From: Sulfitobacter sp. HI0040
GTDB lineage: Bacteria > Pseudomonadota > Alphaproteobacteria > Rhodobacterales > Rhodobacteraceae
Reading direction: 5' to 3'
Length of the DNA: 64,000 bases
Assembly: GCF_001634885.1 (NCBI RefSeq)
Contig: NZ_LWEX01000489.1
Location: forward strand, 1 to 64,000
Shown here: in pieces, positions 25,509-33,629 of the stretch
How positions within the stretch are numbered: the first letter of the stretch is position 1
Layout: each line of letters begins with the position of its first letter
The notes under the pieces: model-generated
Database searches by the model: none
What the model saw: only the letters and a program-made list of their open reading frames with translations
Told to the model about the DNA's origin: nothing
Position numbers and translations under genes: made by a program

Positions 25509-26113
25509 GATGTCCGCCGCGCCTCCTGAATGGAGACGACGTCAGAGGCCGCCATGCCGGGCCGGTCTGCCTCGACCGCCTTCAGCGGCTCGACCGGCGT
25601 CAATCCGGCCAGACTATCGCGCGCAAGTTGCTGGTATTCAGCGGTGCCGCGCGTTTTCCACGCGATTTCTTTCTCGCTGACCTCGCGGATCACCTTTGCC
25701 GGCGATCCCACCACCATCGAACGCGGCGGAATCACGGTTTCGCCACGCACAAACGCCTGCGCGCCGACAATCGATTCCGCCCCAAGCTCTACACCATCCA
25801 TAATGACGGAATTCATTCCGACCAGAGCGTTCCGGCCCACTGTGCAACCGTGCAGGATCGCGCCATGGCCGATGTGGCCGTCGCTTTCCACCACGGCGTC
25901 GCGGCCGGGAAAGGAATGGATGATGCAATTGTCCTGAACATTGGCTCCATCCCCGATCACGATCCTGCCGAAATCGCCCCGCAAGCTTGCTCCGGGGCCG
26001 ATGTAGCATCCATGACCCAAGATGACATTTCCGATCAGAACGGCCTGGGGGTGGACATATGTATCCTCGGGCACGACGGGTATAAAACCCTTGAACTCAT
26101 AACAGTATGCCAT
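25502..26113 (-). CDS. paaY: PaaY-like left-handed beta-helix (gamma-carbonic-anhydrase family) thioesterase
   Basis: A 203-aa hexapeptide-repeat protein. Segments such as [53 protein letters not shown] and [14 protein letters not shown] match E. coli PaaY closely. The three metal ligands are His66, His83 and His88. PaaY is reported to be a CoA thioesterase that removes inhibitory ring-derived CoA esters during phenylacetate degradation. ATG 26113 follows an AAAGGTGG site; the longer frame reaching 26182 is rejected. It is a single-gene leftward unit with an operator-like repeat about 100 bp upstream. No paaABCDE genes are visible, so it probably protects this acyl-CoA pathway instead. Confidence 0.85.
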   Translation of the reverse strand: MAYCYEFKGFIPVVPEDTYVHPQAVLIGNVILGHGCYIGPGASLRGDFGRIVIGDGANVQDNCIIHSFPGRDAVVESDGHIGHGAILHGCTVGRNALVGMNSVIMDGVELGAESIVGAQAFVRGETVIPPRSMVVGSPAKVIREVSEKEIAWKTRGTAEYQQLARDSLAGLTPVEPLKAVEADRPGMAASDVVSIQEARRTSS

Positions 26114-26214
26114 TCCGACCACCTTTCGTAAGCTGAGTGCTAAACGCTTGTCAGCGGTTGCGCCGGGACCAGAATCCCTCAATTGTGCCGCCGATCAGGG
26201 CGTGTGGCCCGAAA

Positions 26215-26230
26215 ACAAACACAAGTTAGA
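26215..26230. promoter_or_regulatory. TetR-type operator, copy 4 (degenerate)
   Basis: ACAAACACAAGTTAGA differs from the shared repeat at three positions but closely resembles the 19097 copy, including its flanking AAAA. It lies upstream of the PaaY-like gene (leftward). Less certain than the other copies. Confidence 0.5.
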
Positions 26231-26296
26231 AAACAGCGCAAGCTCCCTACGTCACAGCTTGGCGATATTGACACTTCCCAAGGTTGGGATTTAAAA

Positions 26297-26312
26297 TCTA
26301 ACAAATGGTAGA
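26297..26312. promoter_or_regulatory. TetR-type operator, copy 5 (one mismatch)
   Basis: TCTAACAAATGGTAGA has one mismatch in the right arm. It lies 54 bp upstream of the thiolase start. The flanking GAAAATAGG resembles that of copy 3 (GAAAATAGA), so promoter and operator share more than the core. Confidence 0.75.
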
Positions 26313-26366
26313 AAATAGGCTGGCGGACCGATTAGGGTGGCCTGACCGAACTTGGGAGAGAGAGAA

Positions 26367-27551
26367 ATGACAGACAAAGCCTATGTTGCAGGCGTTGGGA
26401 TGGTCCCGTTCCAGAAGCCGGGAAAATCCGAAAGCTACGATGTGATGGCGACCGCTGCGACCCGGTCCGCTCTGGCAGACGCGGGGTTGGATTATGATAA
26501 AGTCCAACAGGCCTATGTGGGCTATGTCTATGGCGACAGCACCTGCGGTCAGCGCGCCCTGTACCATGTCGGAATGACAGGCATCCCGGTTCTGAATGTG
26601 AACAACAACTGCTCGACCGGATCGTCCGCCCTGTTCCTGGCCAGGCAGGCAGTTGAAAGCAGCGCGGTCGAATGTGCTCTGGCACTTGGGTTCGAACAGA
26701 TGCAGCCCGGCGCAATCGGTGCGATGTTCCATGACCGGGTCAGCCCGTTTGCGGCATTCGACAGTGAAACCGACGAACTGGTTGGCAGTGCCGAGATCCC
26801 GCTGGCGCTGCGGTACTTCGGCGGTGCGGGCAAGGCGCATATGGACGAGTTCGGCACCCCCCTGGAAACCTTCGCAAAAATCCGCGCCAAGGCCAGCCGA
26901 CATGCTGCGAAGAATCCGGTTGCCCTGTTCCGGCAGGAGGTGACGGCGGAAGACGTCATGGCCGCCCAGGTCGTCTGGCCCGGCGTCATGACCAAGCTCA
27001 TGGCCTGTCCGCCAACCTGTGGCGCGGCCGCCGCGATCATTTGCTCCAAGGAATTCGCCGACAAGCACGGACTGGACAGTTCGGTTCGGATCGCGGCGCA
27101 GGCCATGACGACGGACGGCCCGGAAACTTTCGAAGCCCATGACATGCGCGAAGTGGTCGGCTTTTCGATGGCCAAGCGCGCCGCCGATCAGGTTTACGAG
27201 GACGCGGGCATCGGGCCCGAGGACGTGGATGTGGTCGAACTGCACGACTGTTTCGCCCACAACGAGCTTATCACCTATGAGGCGCTTGGCCTTTGCGGGC
27301 GCGGCGAAGCGGCGAAATTCGTTGATGATGGCGACAACACCTACGGCGGAAAATACGTGACCAACCCGTCGGGCGGTCTTTTGTCCAAAGGCCATCCGCT
27401 TGGGGCGACCGGCCTAGCGCAATGTACCGAGCTCGTTCAGCAGCTTCGCGGCCAGGCAGATGCGCGCCAGGTTGATGGCGCACGTCTGGCGCTTCAGCAC
27501 AATCTGGGCCTCGGCGGGGCCTGCGTCACCACGCTTTATGAAAAAGCCTGA
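26367..27551 (+). CDS. SCP-x-type thiolase (lipid-transfer-protein thiolase)
   Basis: A 394-aa thiolase of the sterol-carrier-protein-x branch without an SCP-2 domain. The nucleophile Cys82 lies in NNNCSTGSSA. Further motifs are HDCFAHNEL (branch-specific) and the C-terminal GHPLGATG with its His. Members cleave branched or bulky 3-oxoacyl-CoAs, for example in sterol side-chain degradation; related members are aldolases, but those usually need a DUF35 partner, which is not seen here. ATG 26367 follows GGGAGAGAG. It is co-transcribed with an SDR 24 nt downstream and preceded by an operator copy. The pair could perform the last two steps: 3-hydroxyacyl-CoA oxidation and thiolysis. Confidence 0.88.
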   Translation: MTDKAYVAGVGMVPFQKPGKSESYDVMATAATRSALADAGLDYDKVQQAYVGYVYGDSTCGQRALYHVGMTGIPVLNVNNNCSTGSSALFLARQAVESSAVECALALGFEQMQPGAIGAMFHDRVSPFAAFDSETDELVGSAEIPLALRYFGGAGKAHMDEFGTPLETFAKIRAKASRHAAKNPVALFRQEVTAEDVMAAQVVWPGVMTKLMACPPTCGAAAAIICSKEFADKHGLDSSVRIAAQAMTTDGPETFEAHDMREVVGFSMAKRAADQVYEDAGIGPEDVDVVELHDCFAHNELITYEALGLCGRGEAAKFVDDGDNTYGGKYVTNPSGGLLSKGHPLGATGLAQCTELVQQLRGQADARQVDGARLALQHNLGLGGACVTTLYEKA

Positions 27552-27575
27552 TAGCGCCTTTCGGGAGGAATCAAT

Positions 27576-28406
27576 ATGACTGGAAAACTCGACGGGCGCG
27601 TGGCGCTGGTCTCGGGCTCGGGCCGGGGCATTGGCCGCGAAATCGCTCTCAAACTGGCCTCGGAAGGGGCCCGGCTGGTGATCAACGATCTGGACGCCGG
27701 TCCGGCCAATGAAACCGCCGAGGCGGTGCGCGCGATGGGAGCTGAGGCCGTGGTCTGTGCCGGCAGCGTTACCGAAGACGGTTTTGCCGAACGGTTCATC
27801 AAGACCGGCGTGGACAGCTTTGGCGGGTTAGACATCATCGTGAACAACGCAGGCTACACTTGGGATAGCGTCGTTCAGAAGATGTCCGACGAACAGTGGC
27901 AGGCGATCATCGACGTCCACCTGACGGCACCTTTCAAGATCCTGCGCGCTGCCCAGCCGGTGATCAGCGCCAAGGCCAAGGAAGAGGCCGCCGCCGGACA
28001 GGAAGTGTTCCGCAAAGTAGTCAACATCTCGTCCATCGCAGGGACCGGCGGCAATGCTGGCCAGATCAACTATTCCGCCGCTAAGGCCGGTATCCTAGGG
28101 GTCACCCGGACGATGGCCAAGGAATGGGGCCGCTATAAGGTCAACGTCAACGCCGTCGCCTTCGGCCCGATTCGCACCCGCTTGACCGAAGGCAGCGCGG
28201 ATGGCGACAGCACGATCAAGGTCGAGGAAAAAGAGATCAAGGTCGGCGTGAATCCCGATCTCCTGTCCCAGATGGAGCGCATGATTCCGCTGGGTCGGGT
28301 CGGCACGCCGGAAGAGGCCGCAGGTGCGGTTTATCTGTTCTGCGCGCCCGAATCGAACTTCATTTCCGGCCAGCATGTCATCTGCGGCGGCGGGTTCGTG
28401 ATCTAA
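27576..28406 (+). CDS. SDR family 3-hydroxyacyl-CoA dehydrogenase-like protein
   Basis: A 276-aa classical SDR. The cofactor motif SGSGRGIG is near residue 13, NNAG near residue 89, and the catalytic Ser, Tyr and Lys in the NISS and NYSAAKAGI segments are all present. There is a short insertion around residues 130-145 (SAKAKEEAAAGQE), as in SDRs found beside acyl-CoA genes in actinobacteria and alphaproteobacteria. ATG 27576 follows GGGAGGAA. Being second in an operon with the thiolase, it is most likely the 3-hydroxyacyl-CoA dehydrogenase that supplies the thiolase substrate. A strong double hairpin follows the gene. Confidence 0.85.
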   Translation: MTGKLDGRVALVSGSGRGIGREIALKLASEGARLVINDLDAGPANETAEAVRAMGAEAVVCAGSVTEDGFAERFIKTGVDSFGGLDIIVNNAGYTWDSVVQKMSDEQWQAIIDVHLTAPFKILRAAQPVISAKAKEEAAAGQEVFRKVVNISSIAGTGGNAGQINYSAAKAGILGVTRTMAKEWGRYKVNVNAVAFGPIRTRLTEGSADGDSTIKVEEKEIKVGVNPDLLSQMERMIPLGRVGTPEEAAGAVYLFCAPESNFISGQHVICGGGFVI

Positions 28407-28411
28407 GGCAT

Positions 28412-28483
28412 TTGCCCGGACCCGATGGCAAGGTCCGGGCAAGAACGTTCATGTCCGGGCGGCCCCATGATGGCCGCTCGGAC
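28412..28483. terminator. Two adjacent hairpins after the thiolase-SDR operon
   Basis: The first is a perfect 11-bp stem, TTGCCCGGACC (28412-28422) with GGTCCGGGCAA (28432-28442). The second is a 12-bp stem with one mismatch, GTCCGGGCGGCC (28453-28464) with GGCCGCTCGGAC (28472-28483), followed by a short GGTCTTT tract. This is consistent with transcription ending before the next TetR gene. Confidence 0.65.
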
Positions 28484-28544
28484 GGTCTTTACCGCAACCG
28501 CCACGCGAGCATGCTCAGAAAGGTTGACTCACGTACATCGTTTA

Positions 28545-28560
28545 CCTAACAGTCGTTAGT
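28545..28560. promoter_or_regulatory. TetR-type operator, copy 6 (variant)
   Basis: CCTAACAGTCGTTAGT keeps the CTAACA...GTTAG core but differs from the shared repeat at three outer positions. A second CCTAAC/GTTAGG pair (28545-28550 and 28559-28564) nests over it. It lies 26 bp upstream of the second TetR gene, so it may be that protein's own, slightly different operator. Confidence 0.6.
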
Positions 28561-28586
28561 TAGGCGCTGAGGTGAATAGAAGACCC

Positions 28587-29216
28587 ATGAAACAAACCAC
28601 GACAAACAAAGCCCCCGAGACAGCGCGCAGCGCGGTCGGACGGGACGGGGTGCTGGACATTGCCGCGCGGCTTTTCCGCGAACAAGGCTACGGGTCCGTT
28701 TCGCTCCGAAAAATTGCCGAGGCCGCCGGGATCAAGGCGGGCAGCATATATTATCATTTTGGTTCCAAGGACGAGATCGTCGCGGCCGTTCTTGATGCAG
28801 GGATTCAAGTCGTTCACGCGAGCATGAGAGACGCCATCACCGCCCTGCCAGCCGATACCGATGGTGAAACGGTACTGCGCGCCGCGATCCGGGCGCATCT
28901 GCGCGCACTTCTTGATGTGAGCGATTATACATCGGCGAATGTGCGTATTTTCGGGCAGGTGCCGCAATCCGTGCGGGATGCCAACTTGCCCACGCGACGG
29001 GCCTATGAGGCAGAGTGGGACAGTCTTCTGTCCCAGCTTAAGAAAGACGGCACGCTGAAACAAGACGTCGATGTCCGCCGCCTGCGCCTGATGCTGATCG
29101 GTACATTGAACGCTACGCTCGATTGGTTCGACCCGGACCGCGGTAGCGCCGATGCGTTGTCACGCACCTATGCCGATGTGTTCCTCAACGGGATACTCCA
29201 AAGACAGGATACCTGA
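28587..29216 (+). CDS. TetR-family transcriptional regulator
   Basis: A 209-aa TetR protein. The DNA-binding domain is near residues 20-65 and ends in GSIYYHFGSKDEI, followed by a C-terminal domain with YTSANVRIFGQ and NATLDWFDPD. Both of these echo the two halves of the tandem TetR fusion (FTSANIR..., NWTVEWFDP), so all three units belong to one subfamily. ATG 28587 (AGAAG upstream) is preferred over GTG 28572. It is followed after 4 nt by the carboxyltransferase gene, so regulator and carboxylase operon share a transcript. Likely a repressor that senses an acyl-CoA intermediate and regulates this operon, and perhaps the other copies of the operator. Confidence 0.9.
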   Translation: MKQTTTNKAPETARSAVGRDGVLDIAARLFREQGYGSVSLRKIAEAAGIKAGSIYYHFGSKDEIVAAVLDAGIQVVHASMRDAITALPADTDGETVLRAAIRAHLRALLDVSDYTSANVRIFGQVPQSVRDANLPTRRAYEAEWDSLLSQLKKDGTLKQDVDVRRLRLMLIGTLNATLDWFDPDRGSADALSRTYADVFLNGILQRQDT

Positions 29217-29220
29217 CTTC

Positions 29221-30819
29221 ATGGCACGACTTGAAACAGCGGTACAGACCGCATCAGAGACCTACACCCGCAACCACGCCGCACAAAGCGAGCGCGTCGA
29301 AACGCTGCGCGCGCGGATCGCCGAAGCAACGGCTGGCGGCCGCCCCGACATGGTCGCGCGGCATCGCAAGCGCGGCAAGCTTCTGGTGCGTGAACGGATC
29401 GACCTGCTGGTGGATCCGGGCACCGCGTTCATGGAACTGTCATCGCTTGCAACCTACGGGCAATATGGGGACGAGGTGCCCGGCGCGGGGATCGTGACCG
29501 GCATCGGTATTGTCCACGGGTTGCCCTGCGTGGTGATCGCCAATGACGCCACGGTGAAAGGCGGATCATTTTATCACGAGACGGTGCAGAAGCACATTCG
29601 CGCCCAGGAAATCGCGGCGGATAACCGGCTGCCCTGCCTCTATCTGGTGGACTGCGGCGGCGCCTATCTGCCGGAACAGGATCGGGTTTTCCCCGATGCC
29701 CGGCATTTCGGCAATTCCTTCTATCGCCAGACCAACATGTCGGCCAGCGGTCTGCCGCAGATCTCGGCCGTGTTCGGCGGCTGCACGGCGGGCGGCGCCT
29801 ATATTCCCGCCCTGTCGGACGAGGTCATCATGGTGCGCGGAAATGCGCGCATCCATCTGGGCGGGCCGTCAATCGTCAAGGTGGCGATCAACGAAGAGGT
29901 CGATGGCGAAACGCTGGGCGGGGCCGAGATGCATTCGCGTGTTTCGGGGGTGTCCGACCATCTGGCCGAGGACGAGTATCACGCATTGGCACTCATGCGC
30001 GACATCGTGGCCGAGCTGGGCCAATCGCGCGCGATGCAGCCGGACCAGACCCCCGAAGCGCCCGCCCATGATCCCTCCGAGCTGCTTGGCGTGATCAGCG
30101 CCGACCGCAAGGAGCCTTATGACATGCGCGAGGTACTGCTGCGCATGATCGACGCCGGCGAATTCCGCGAATTCAAGCCCGGTTGGGGCGAAACGCTGGT
30201 CTGCGGCACGGCGTGCATCCATGGATACCGGGTTGGCATTCTGGCCAACAACGGCGCGCTTTTGTCCGAAAGTTCGCTGAAGGGCGCGCAGTTCGTGTCG
30301 ATGTGCGATCAACGGAACATCCCGCTGTTGTTCCTGCACAACATCTCGGGCTTCATGGTCGGAACCGACGCCGAACGCGGCGGAATCGCCAAGGACAGCG
30401 CCAAGCTGGTCTATGCCATGTCGGTGGCCAAGGTGCCGCGCCTTTCGGTCCTCTTGGGCGGCTCATACGGGGCGGGCAACTACGGCATGTGCGGACGTGG
30501 TTTCGCCCCGAATTTTCTCTTTGCCTGGCCCACGGCGGAACTGGCCACCATGTCTGCCGACATCGCCACAAATGTGATGCTGGAACTGCGCCGCCAGAAA
30601 GGGGGCGACCCGGGCAAGATGGAGGCCGACATGAAGCTGATCGAGGAGCAAGTTCGGGCCCAGTATGGTGAACAGTCCGATCCCTATTATGCCACCTCGC
30701 GGCTTTGGGATGACGGGCTGATCGAACCCGCGCAAACCCGCGATATCCTTGGCCTGTGCCTGGCCATCGTGACATCGGTGCCCGAAGCCGGTCGCCATAC
30801 GCCTGTATTCAGAATGTGA
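29221..30819 (+). CDS. liuB: Methylcrotonyl-CoA carboxylase-like carboxyltransferase subunit
   Basis: A 532-aa carboxyltransferase (beta) subunit. Conserved blocks are NDATVKGGSFYHETVQKH, FPDARHFGNSFY, GGCTAGGAYIPALSDE and YGAGNYGMCGRGF. The HFG Phe typical of methylcrotonyl-CoA carboxylase is kept, unlike in the first carboxylase of this window. With the downstream hydratase, biotin subunit and dehydrogenase it reproduces the liu (leucine/isovalerate) gene set. ATG 29221 is taken as the start; the longer frame overlaps the TetR gene. The liu assignment is by order and motifs; another short branched enoyl-CoA is possible. Confidence 0.85.
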   Translation: MARLETAVQTASETYTRNHAAQSERVETLRARIAEATAGGRPDMVARHRKRGKLLVRERIDLLVDPGTAFMELSSLATYGQYGDEVPGAGIVTGIGIVHGLPCVVIANDATVKGGSFYHETVQKHIRAQEIAADNRLPCLYLVDCGGAYLPEQDRVFPDARHFGNSFYRQTNMSASGLPQISAVFGGCTAGGAYIPALSDEVIMVRGNARIHLGGPSIVKVAINEEVDGETLGGAEMHSRVSGVSDHLAEDEYHALALMRDIVAELGQSRAMQPDQTPEAPAHDPSELLGVISADRKEPYDMREVLLRMIDAGEFREFKPGWGETLVCGTACIHGYRVGILANNGALLSESSLKGAQFVSMCDQRNIPLLFLHNISGFMVGTDAERGGIAKDSAKLVYAMSVAKVPRLSVLLGGSYGAGNYGMCGRGFAPNFLFAWPTAELATMSADIATNVMLELRRQKGGDPGKMEADMKLIEEQVRAQYGEQSDPYYATSRLWDDGLIEPAQTRDILGLCLAIVTSVPEAGRHTPVFRM

Positions 30820-30828
30820 GGCTTCAAG

Positions 30829-31623
30829 TTGACCAATACCTACAACACGATCCTTGTCGAAACTGATGCGCGCGGCGTCGCCACGCTGACGCTCAACCGC
30901 CCCGACAAACACAATGCGCTGAATGGCGAATTGATCGCAGAGCTATACGATGCCGCCGAAAAGCTGGCTGCAGATGACGATGTGCGTATTGTGGTCCTGA
31001 CCGGCGCGGGCAAGAGCTTCTGCGCGGGCGGCGATTTCAACTGGTTCTCGTCAAACATCGAAAAGTCCCGTGCCGAACGGGTAGACCAGAGCGCCACGCT
31101 GGCGCGGTTGTTGCGCCGTCTTGACACGCGGCCCAAACCCTTGATCGGGAGGATCAACGGCCCGGCCTACGGTGGCGGTGTCGGCATGATTTCCGTCTGC
31201 GACTACACCATCGGCGCCGAAGGCGCGCGCTTCGGTCTGACCGAGGTCAAGCTGGGCCTTCTGCCCGCGAATATATCGCCTTACGTGGTGGCCCGCATCG
31301 GCAAGGTGCATTCGCGTGAGACCATGCTGTCGGGGGCGTTGTTCGACACCGCCCGCGCCGAGCGGATCGGTCTGTTGACCGAAGTTGTCGCGCCGGGCGA
31401 CTTGGACGCCACGGTGAACCGGGTGGTGCATGATCACCTTCAGGCCGCGCCGGGTGCCGTGGCCGATACCAAGGCGCTGATCGCCTATGTCGCGTCCCAC
31501 GATCTGGAGACCAATATGATCTACACCGCCGACCGGCTGGCCGATGCGTGGGAGACGGAGGAAGGTATCGAAGGCATCAACAGCTTCATCAACAAGGGCG
31601 TTCCGTCATGGCGGGTGAAATGA
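30829..31623 (+). CDS. liuC: Methylglutaconyl-CoA hydratase-like crotonase
   Basis: A 264-aa crotonase-fold hydratase. It has FCAGGDFNW, YGGGVGMISVCD (Gly at the first catalytic position) and LTEVKLGLLPANISPYVV (Glu at the second). This single-Glu arrangement and the NISPYVV segment match LiuC-type 3-methylglutaconyl-CoA hydratases. The start is TTG 30829, supported by a GAGG site 8 nt upstream and by the N-terminal NTILVE strand; no ATG is available. It overlaps the biotin carboxylase gene (ATGA). The predicted role is hydration of the carboxylated product of the surrounding carboxylase. Confidence 0.85.
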   Translation: MTNTYNTILVETDARGVATLTLNRPDKHNALNGELIAELYDAAEKLAADDDVRIVVLTGAGKSFCAGGDFNWFSSNIEKSRAERVDQSATLARLLRRLDTRPKPLIGRINGPAYGGGVGMISVCDYTIGAEGARFGLTEVKLGLLPANISPYVVARIGKVHSRETMLSGALFDTARAERIGLLTEVVAPGDLDATVNRVVHDHLQAAPGAVADTKALIAYVASHDLETNMIYTADRLADAWETEEGIEGINSFINKGVPSWRVK

Positions 31624-33629
31624 GCTTCACCCGCGTTCTGATCGCCAACCGGGGCGAGATTGCCCGCCGTATTCAGCGCGGATGCCGCAAACTAGGGTTG
31701 GAAAGCGTGGCTGTGTTTTCAGAGGCCGACCGCGACGCGCCCTTCGTGCACAAGGCCGATCATGCCGTCTGCATCGGCGGGGCGGCCCCTTCGGAAAGCT
31801 ATCTGAACGTCGGGGCCATTCTGGATGCCGCACGCGCGACCGGCGCGGGGGCGCTGCATCCGGGCTATGGCTTTCTGTCGGAAAACGCCGGTTTCGCGGC
31901 CGCGGTCGAGGCGGCGGGCCTTGTGTTCATCGGGCCGAAGCCCGATGCAATTGCCATGATGGGGTCGAAAATCGAGGCCAAGGCGGCTGCCGAGGACGCA
32001 GGCGTGCCCGTGCTACCCGGTTATCGCGGCGAAGATCAGTCCGTTGCGTGCCTGCTGGAAGAGGCCGAGGCGCTTGGCACCCCCTTTCTGGTCAAGGCCA
32101 GCGCAGGCGGCGGCGGGCGCGGGATGCGGCTGGTCACCGATCTGGGCGAGGCACCCGAGGCGATCGCATCCGCCCGGGCCGAGGCCCAGGGGGCCTTTGG
32201 CGATCCGGCGGTGTTCCTTGAACGCTACGCGCCCCGCGCCCGCCACGTCGAGGTTCAGGTGCTGGGCGATACTCACGGCACCGCGCTGCATCTTGGCGAC
32301 CGCGACTGTTCGCTTCAGCGCAACCACCAGAAGCTGATCGAAGAGGCCCCCGCCGCAGATCTGCCCGAGGCATTGCGCGACGACATGCGCGCGGCGGCTG
32401 TGCGGCTGGCGCAGGCGATCGGCTATCGCTCGGCCGGGACGGTGGAATACCTCTATGATCCGGCCCGTGGCGAATATTACTTTCTTGAAATGAACACCCG
32501 CCTGCAGGTCGAACACCCCGTGACCGAGGCGATCACCGGCATCGACCTGGTTGAATGGCAGTTGCGCATCGCGCGGGGCGAGCCACTGACACTGGCGCAA
32601 TCGGATGTGAAATTCGACGGGCACGCCATTGAAATCCGCATCGCCGCCGAAAACCCGGCCGAAAATTTCCGCCCCGAAACGGGCCAGATCACCCTTTGGG
32701 CTCCGCCCGTGGGTGTGCGGCTGGACACAGGGGTCGAAGCAGGCTCGGTCGTCAGCCACCATTACGATTCGATGATTGCCAAGCTGGTCGTCCATGCGCC
32801 GGACCGGGCCGGAGCGATCCGCCGGGCGGTTGCCGCGATGGATGACTTTGCCGTCGGCGGCGTCGGTCTGAACCTGGCCTATCAACGTGCCCTGCTGCTG
32901 CATCCGGATTTTCAGACGTTCCGGCACCACACATCGGGTTTGCCCGAGATGTTCCCCGATGGCTGGACGCGCCCGACCCCCGATCCCCGGGACATGGCCC
33001 TTGCCGCGATTGCGCTGCACCTGCATCTCGCGCCAGCGGCGGCGGGCGCGTCGCCCTGGGAAAGCCTTGGGTCATGGCGGCTCACGGCCCCTGGCGGACG
33101 GCCCGGTGCGGCATCTTATTGGGATACAACCAATGACGACCCGATCCGCGTGACCGGCTCCGGAACAATATTCGCCGCCGGGCCGCTAGGCGGCCTGACC
33201 ATCACGGTCGAAACCGCCGCCCTGACCGGGGACCGTCTGAGCGGACGCATCGACGGTGTTCCATTTGCGCACATCGCCCATTTCGAACGTTCCCGCGATC
33301 ATTGGCGGGTGCACCTGCAAACCTCTGCCGGAATGACCGCGACAGATCTGCGTACGCTGGAAGACCAGCATCTGCAACGTGCCACCGGCGGATCTGGCGG
33401 CGCTAACCTGTTGTCCGCACCCATGCCCGGCGCGGTCGCCGAGCTGCGCGTCGCGCCCGGCGACCGCGTCGAAGCCGGTGACGCGCTGATGGTGCTGGAG
33501 GCCATGAAGCTCTTGCAAAGCCTGACCGCGCCGGTCGCGGGCGTGGTGACTGAAATCTATTGTGCACCCGGCGATACGGTTGCCGGGCACGCCCCACTTA
33601 TCAAACTCGATCCAGAGGAAAACACATGA
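31620..33629 (+). CDS. liuD: Methylcrotonyl-CoA carboxylase-like biotin subunit (BC-BT-BCCP)
   Basis: A 669-aa alpha subunit with the full fused layout. The biotin carboxylase domain spans about residues 1-445 (ANRGEIARRI, KASAGGGGRGM, MNTRLQVEHPVTE). A BT linker follows, and the biotinyl domain has Lys630 in LEAMKLLQS at the C-terminus. ATG 31620 overlaps the stop of the hydratase gene (ATGA); ATG 31608 is an alternative. The next gene overlaps its stop in the same manner, so four genes are tightly coupled. Unlike the first carboxylase of this window, carboxylase and carrier are not split. It depends on biotin, which fits bioY a short way downstream. Confidence 0.9.
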   Translation: MSFTRVLIANRGEIARRIQRGCRKLGLESVAVFSEADRDAPFVHKADHAVCIGGAAPSESYLNVGAILDAARATGAGALHPGYGFLSENAGFAAAVEAAGLVFIGPKPDAIAMMGSKIEAKAAAEDAGVPVLPGYRGEDQSVACLLEEAEALGTPFLVKASAGGGGRGMRLVTDLGEAPEAIASARAEAQGAFGDPAVFLERYAPRARHVEVQVLGDTHGTALHLGDRDCSLQRNHQKLIEEAPAADLPEALRDDMRAAAVRLAQAIGYRSAGTVEYLYDPARGEYYFLEMNTRLQVEHPVTEAITGIDLVEWQLRIARGEPLTLAQSDVKFDGHAIEIRIAAENPAENFRPETGQITLWAPPVGVRLDTGVEAGSVVSHHYDSMIAKLVVHAPDRAGAIRRAVAAMDDFAVGGVGLNLAYQRALLLHPDFQTFRHHTSGLPEMFPDGWTRPTPDPRDMALAAIALHLHLAPAAAGASPWESLGSWRLTAPGGRPGAASYWDTTNDDPIRVTGSGTIFAAGPLGGLTITVETAALTGDRLSGRIDGVPFAHIAHFERSRDHWRVHLQTSAGMTATDLRTLEDQHLQRATGGSGGANLLSAPMPGAVAELRVAPGDRVEAGDALMVLEAMKLLQSLTAPVAGVVTEIYCAPGDTVAGHAPLIKLDPEENT

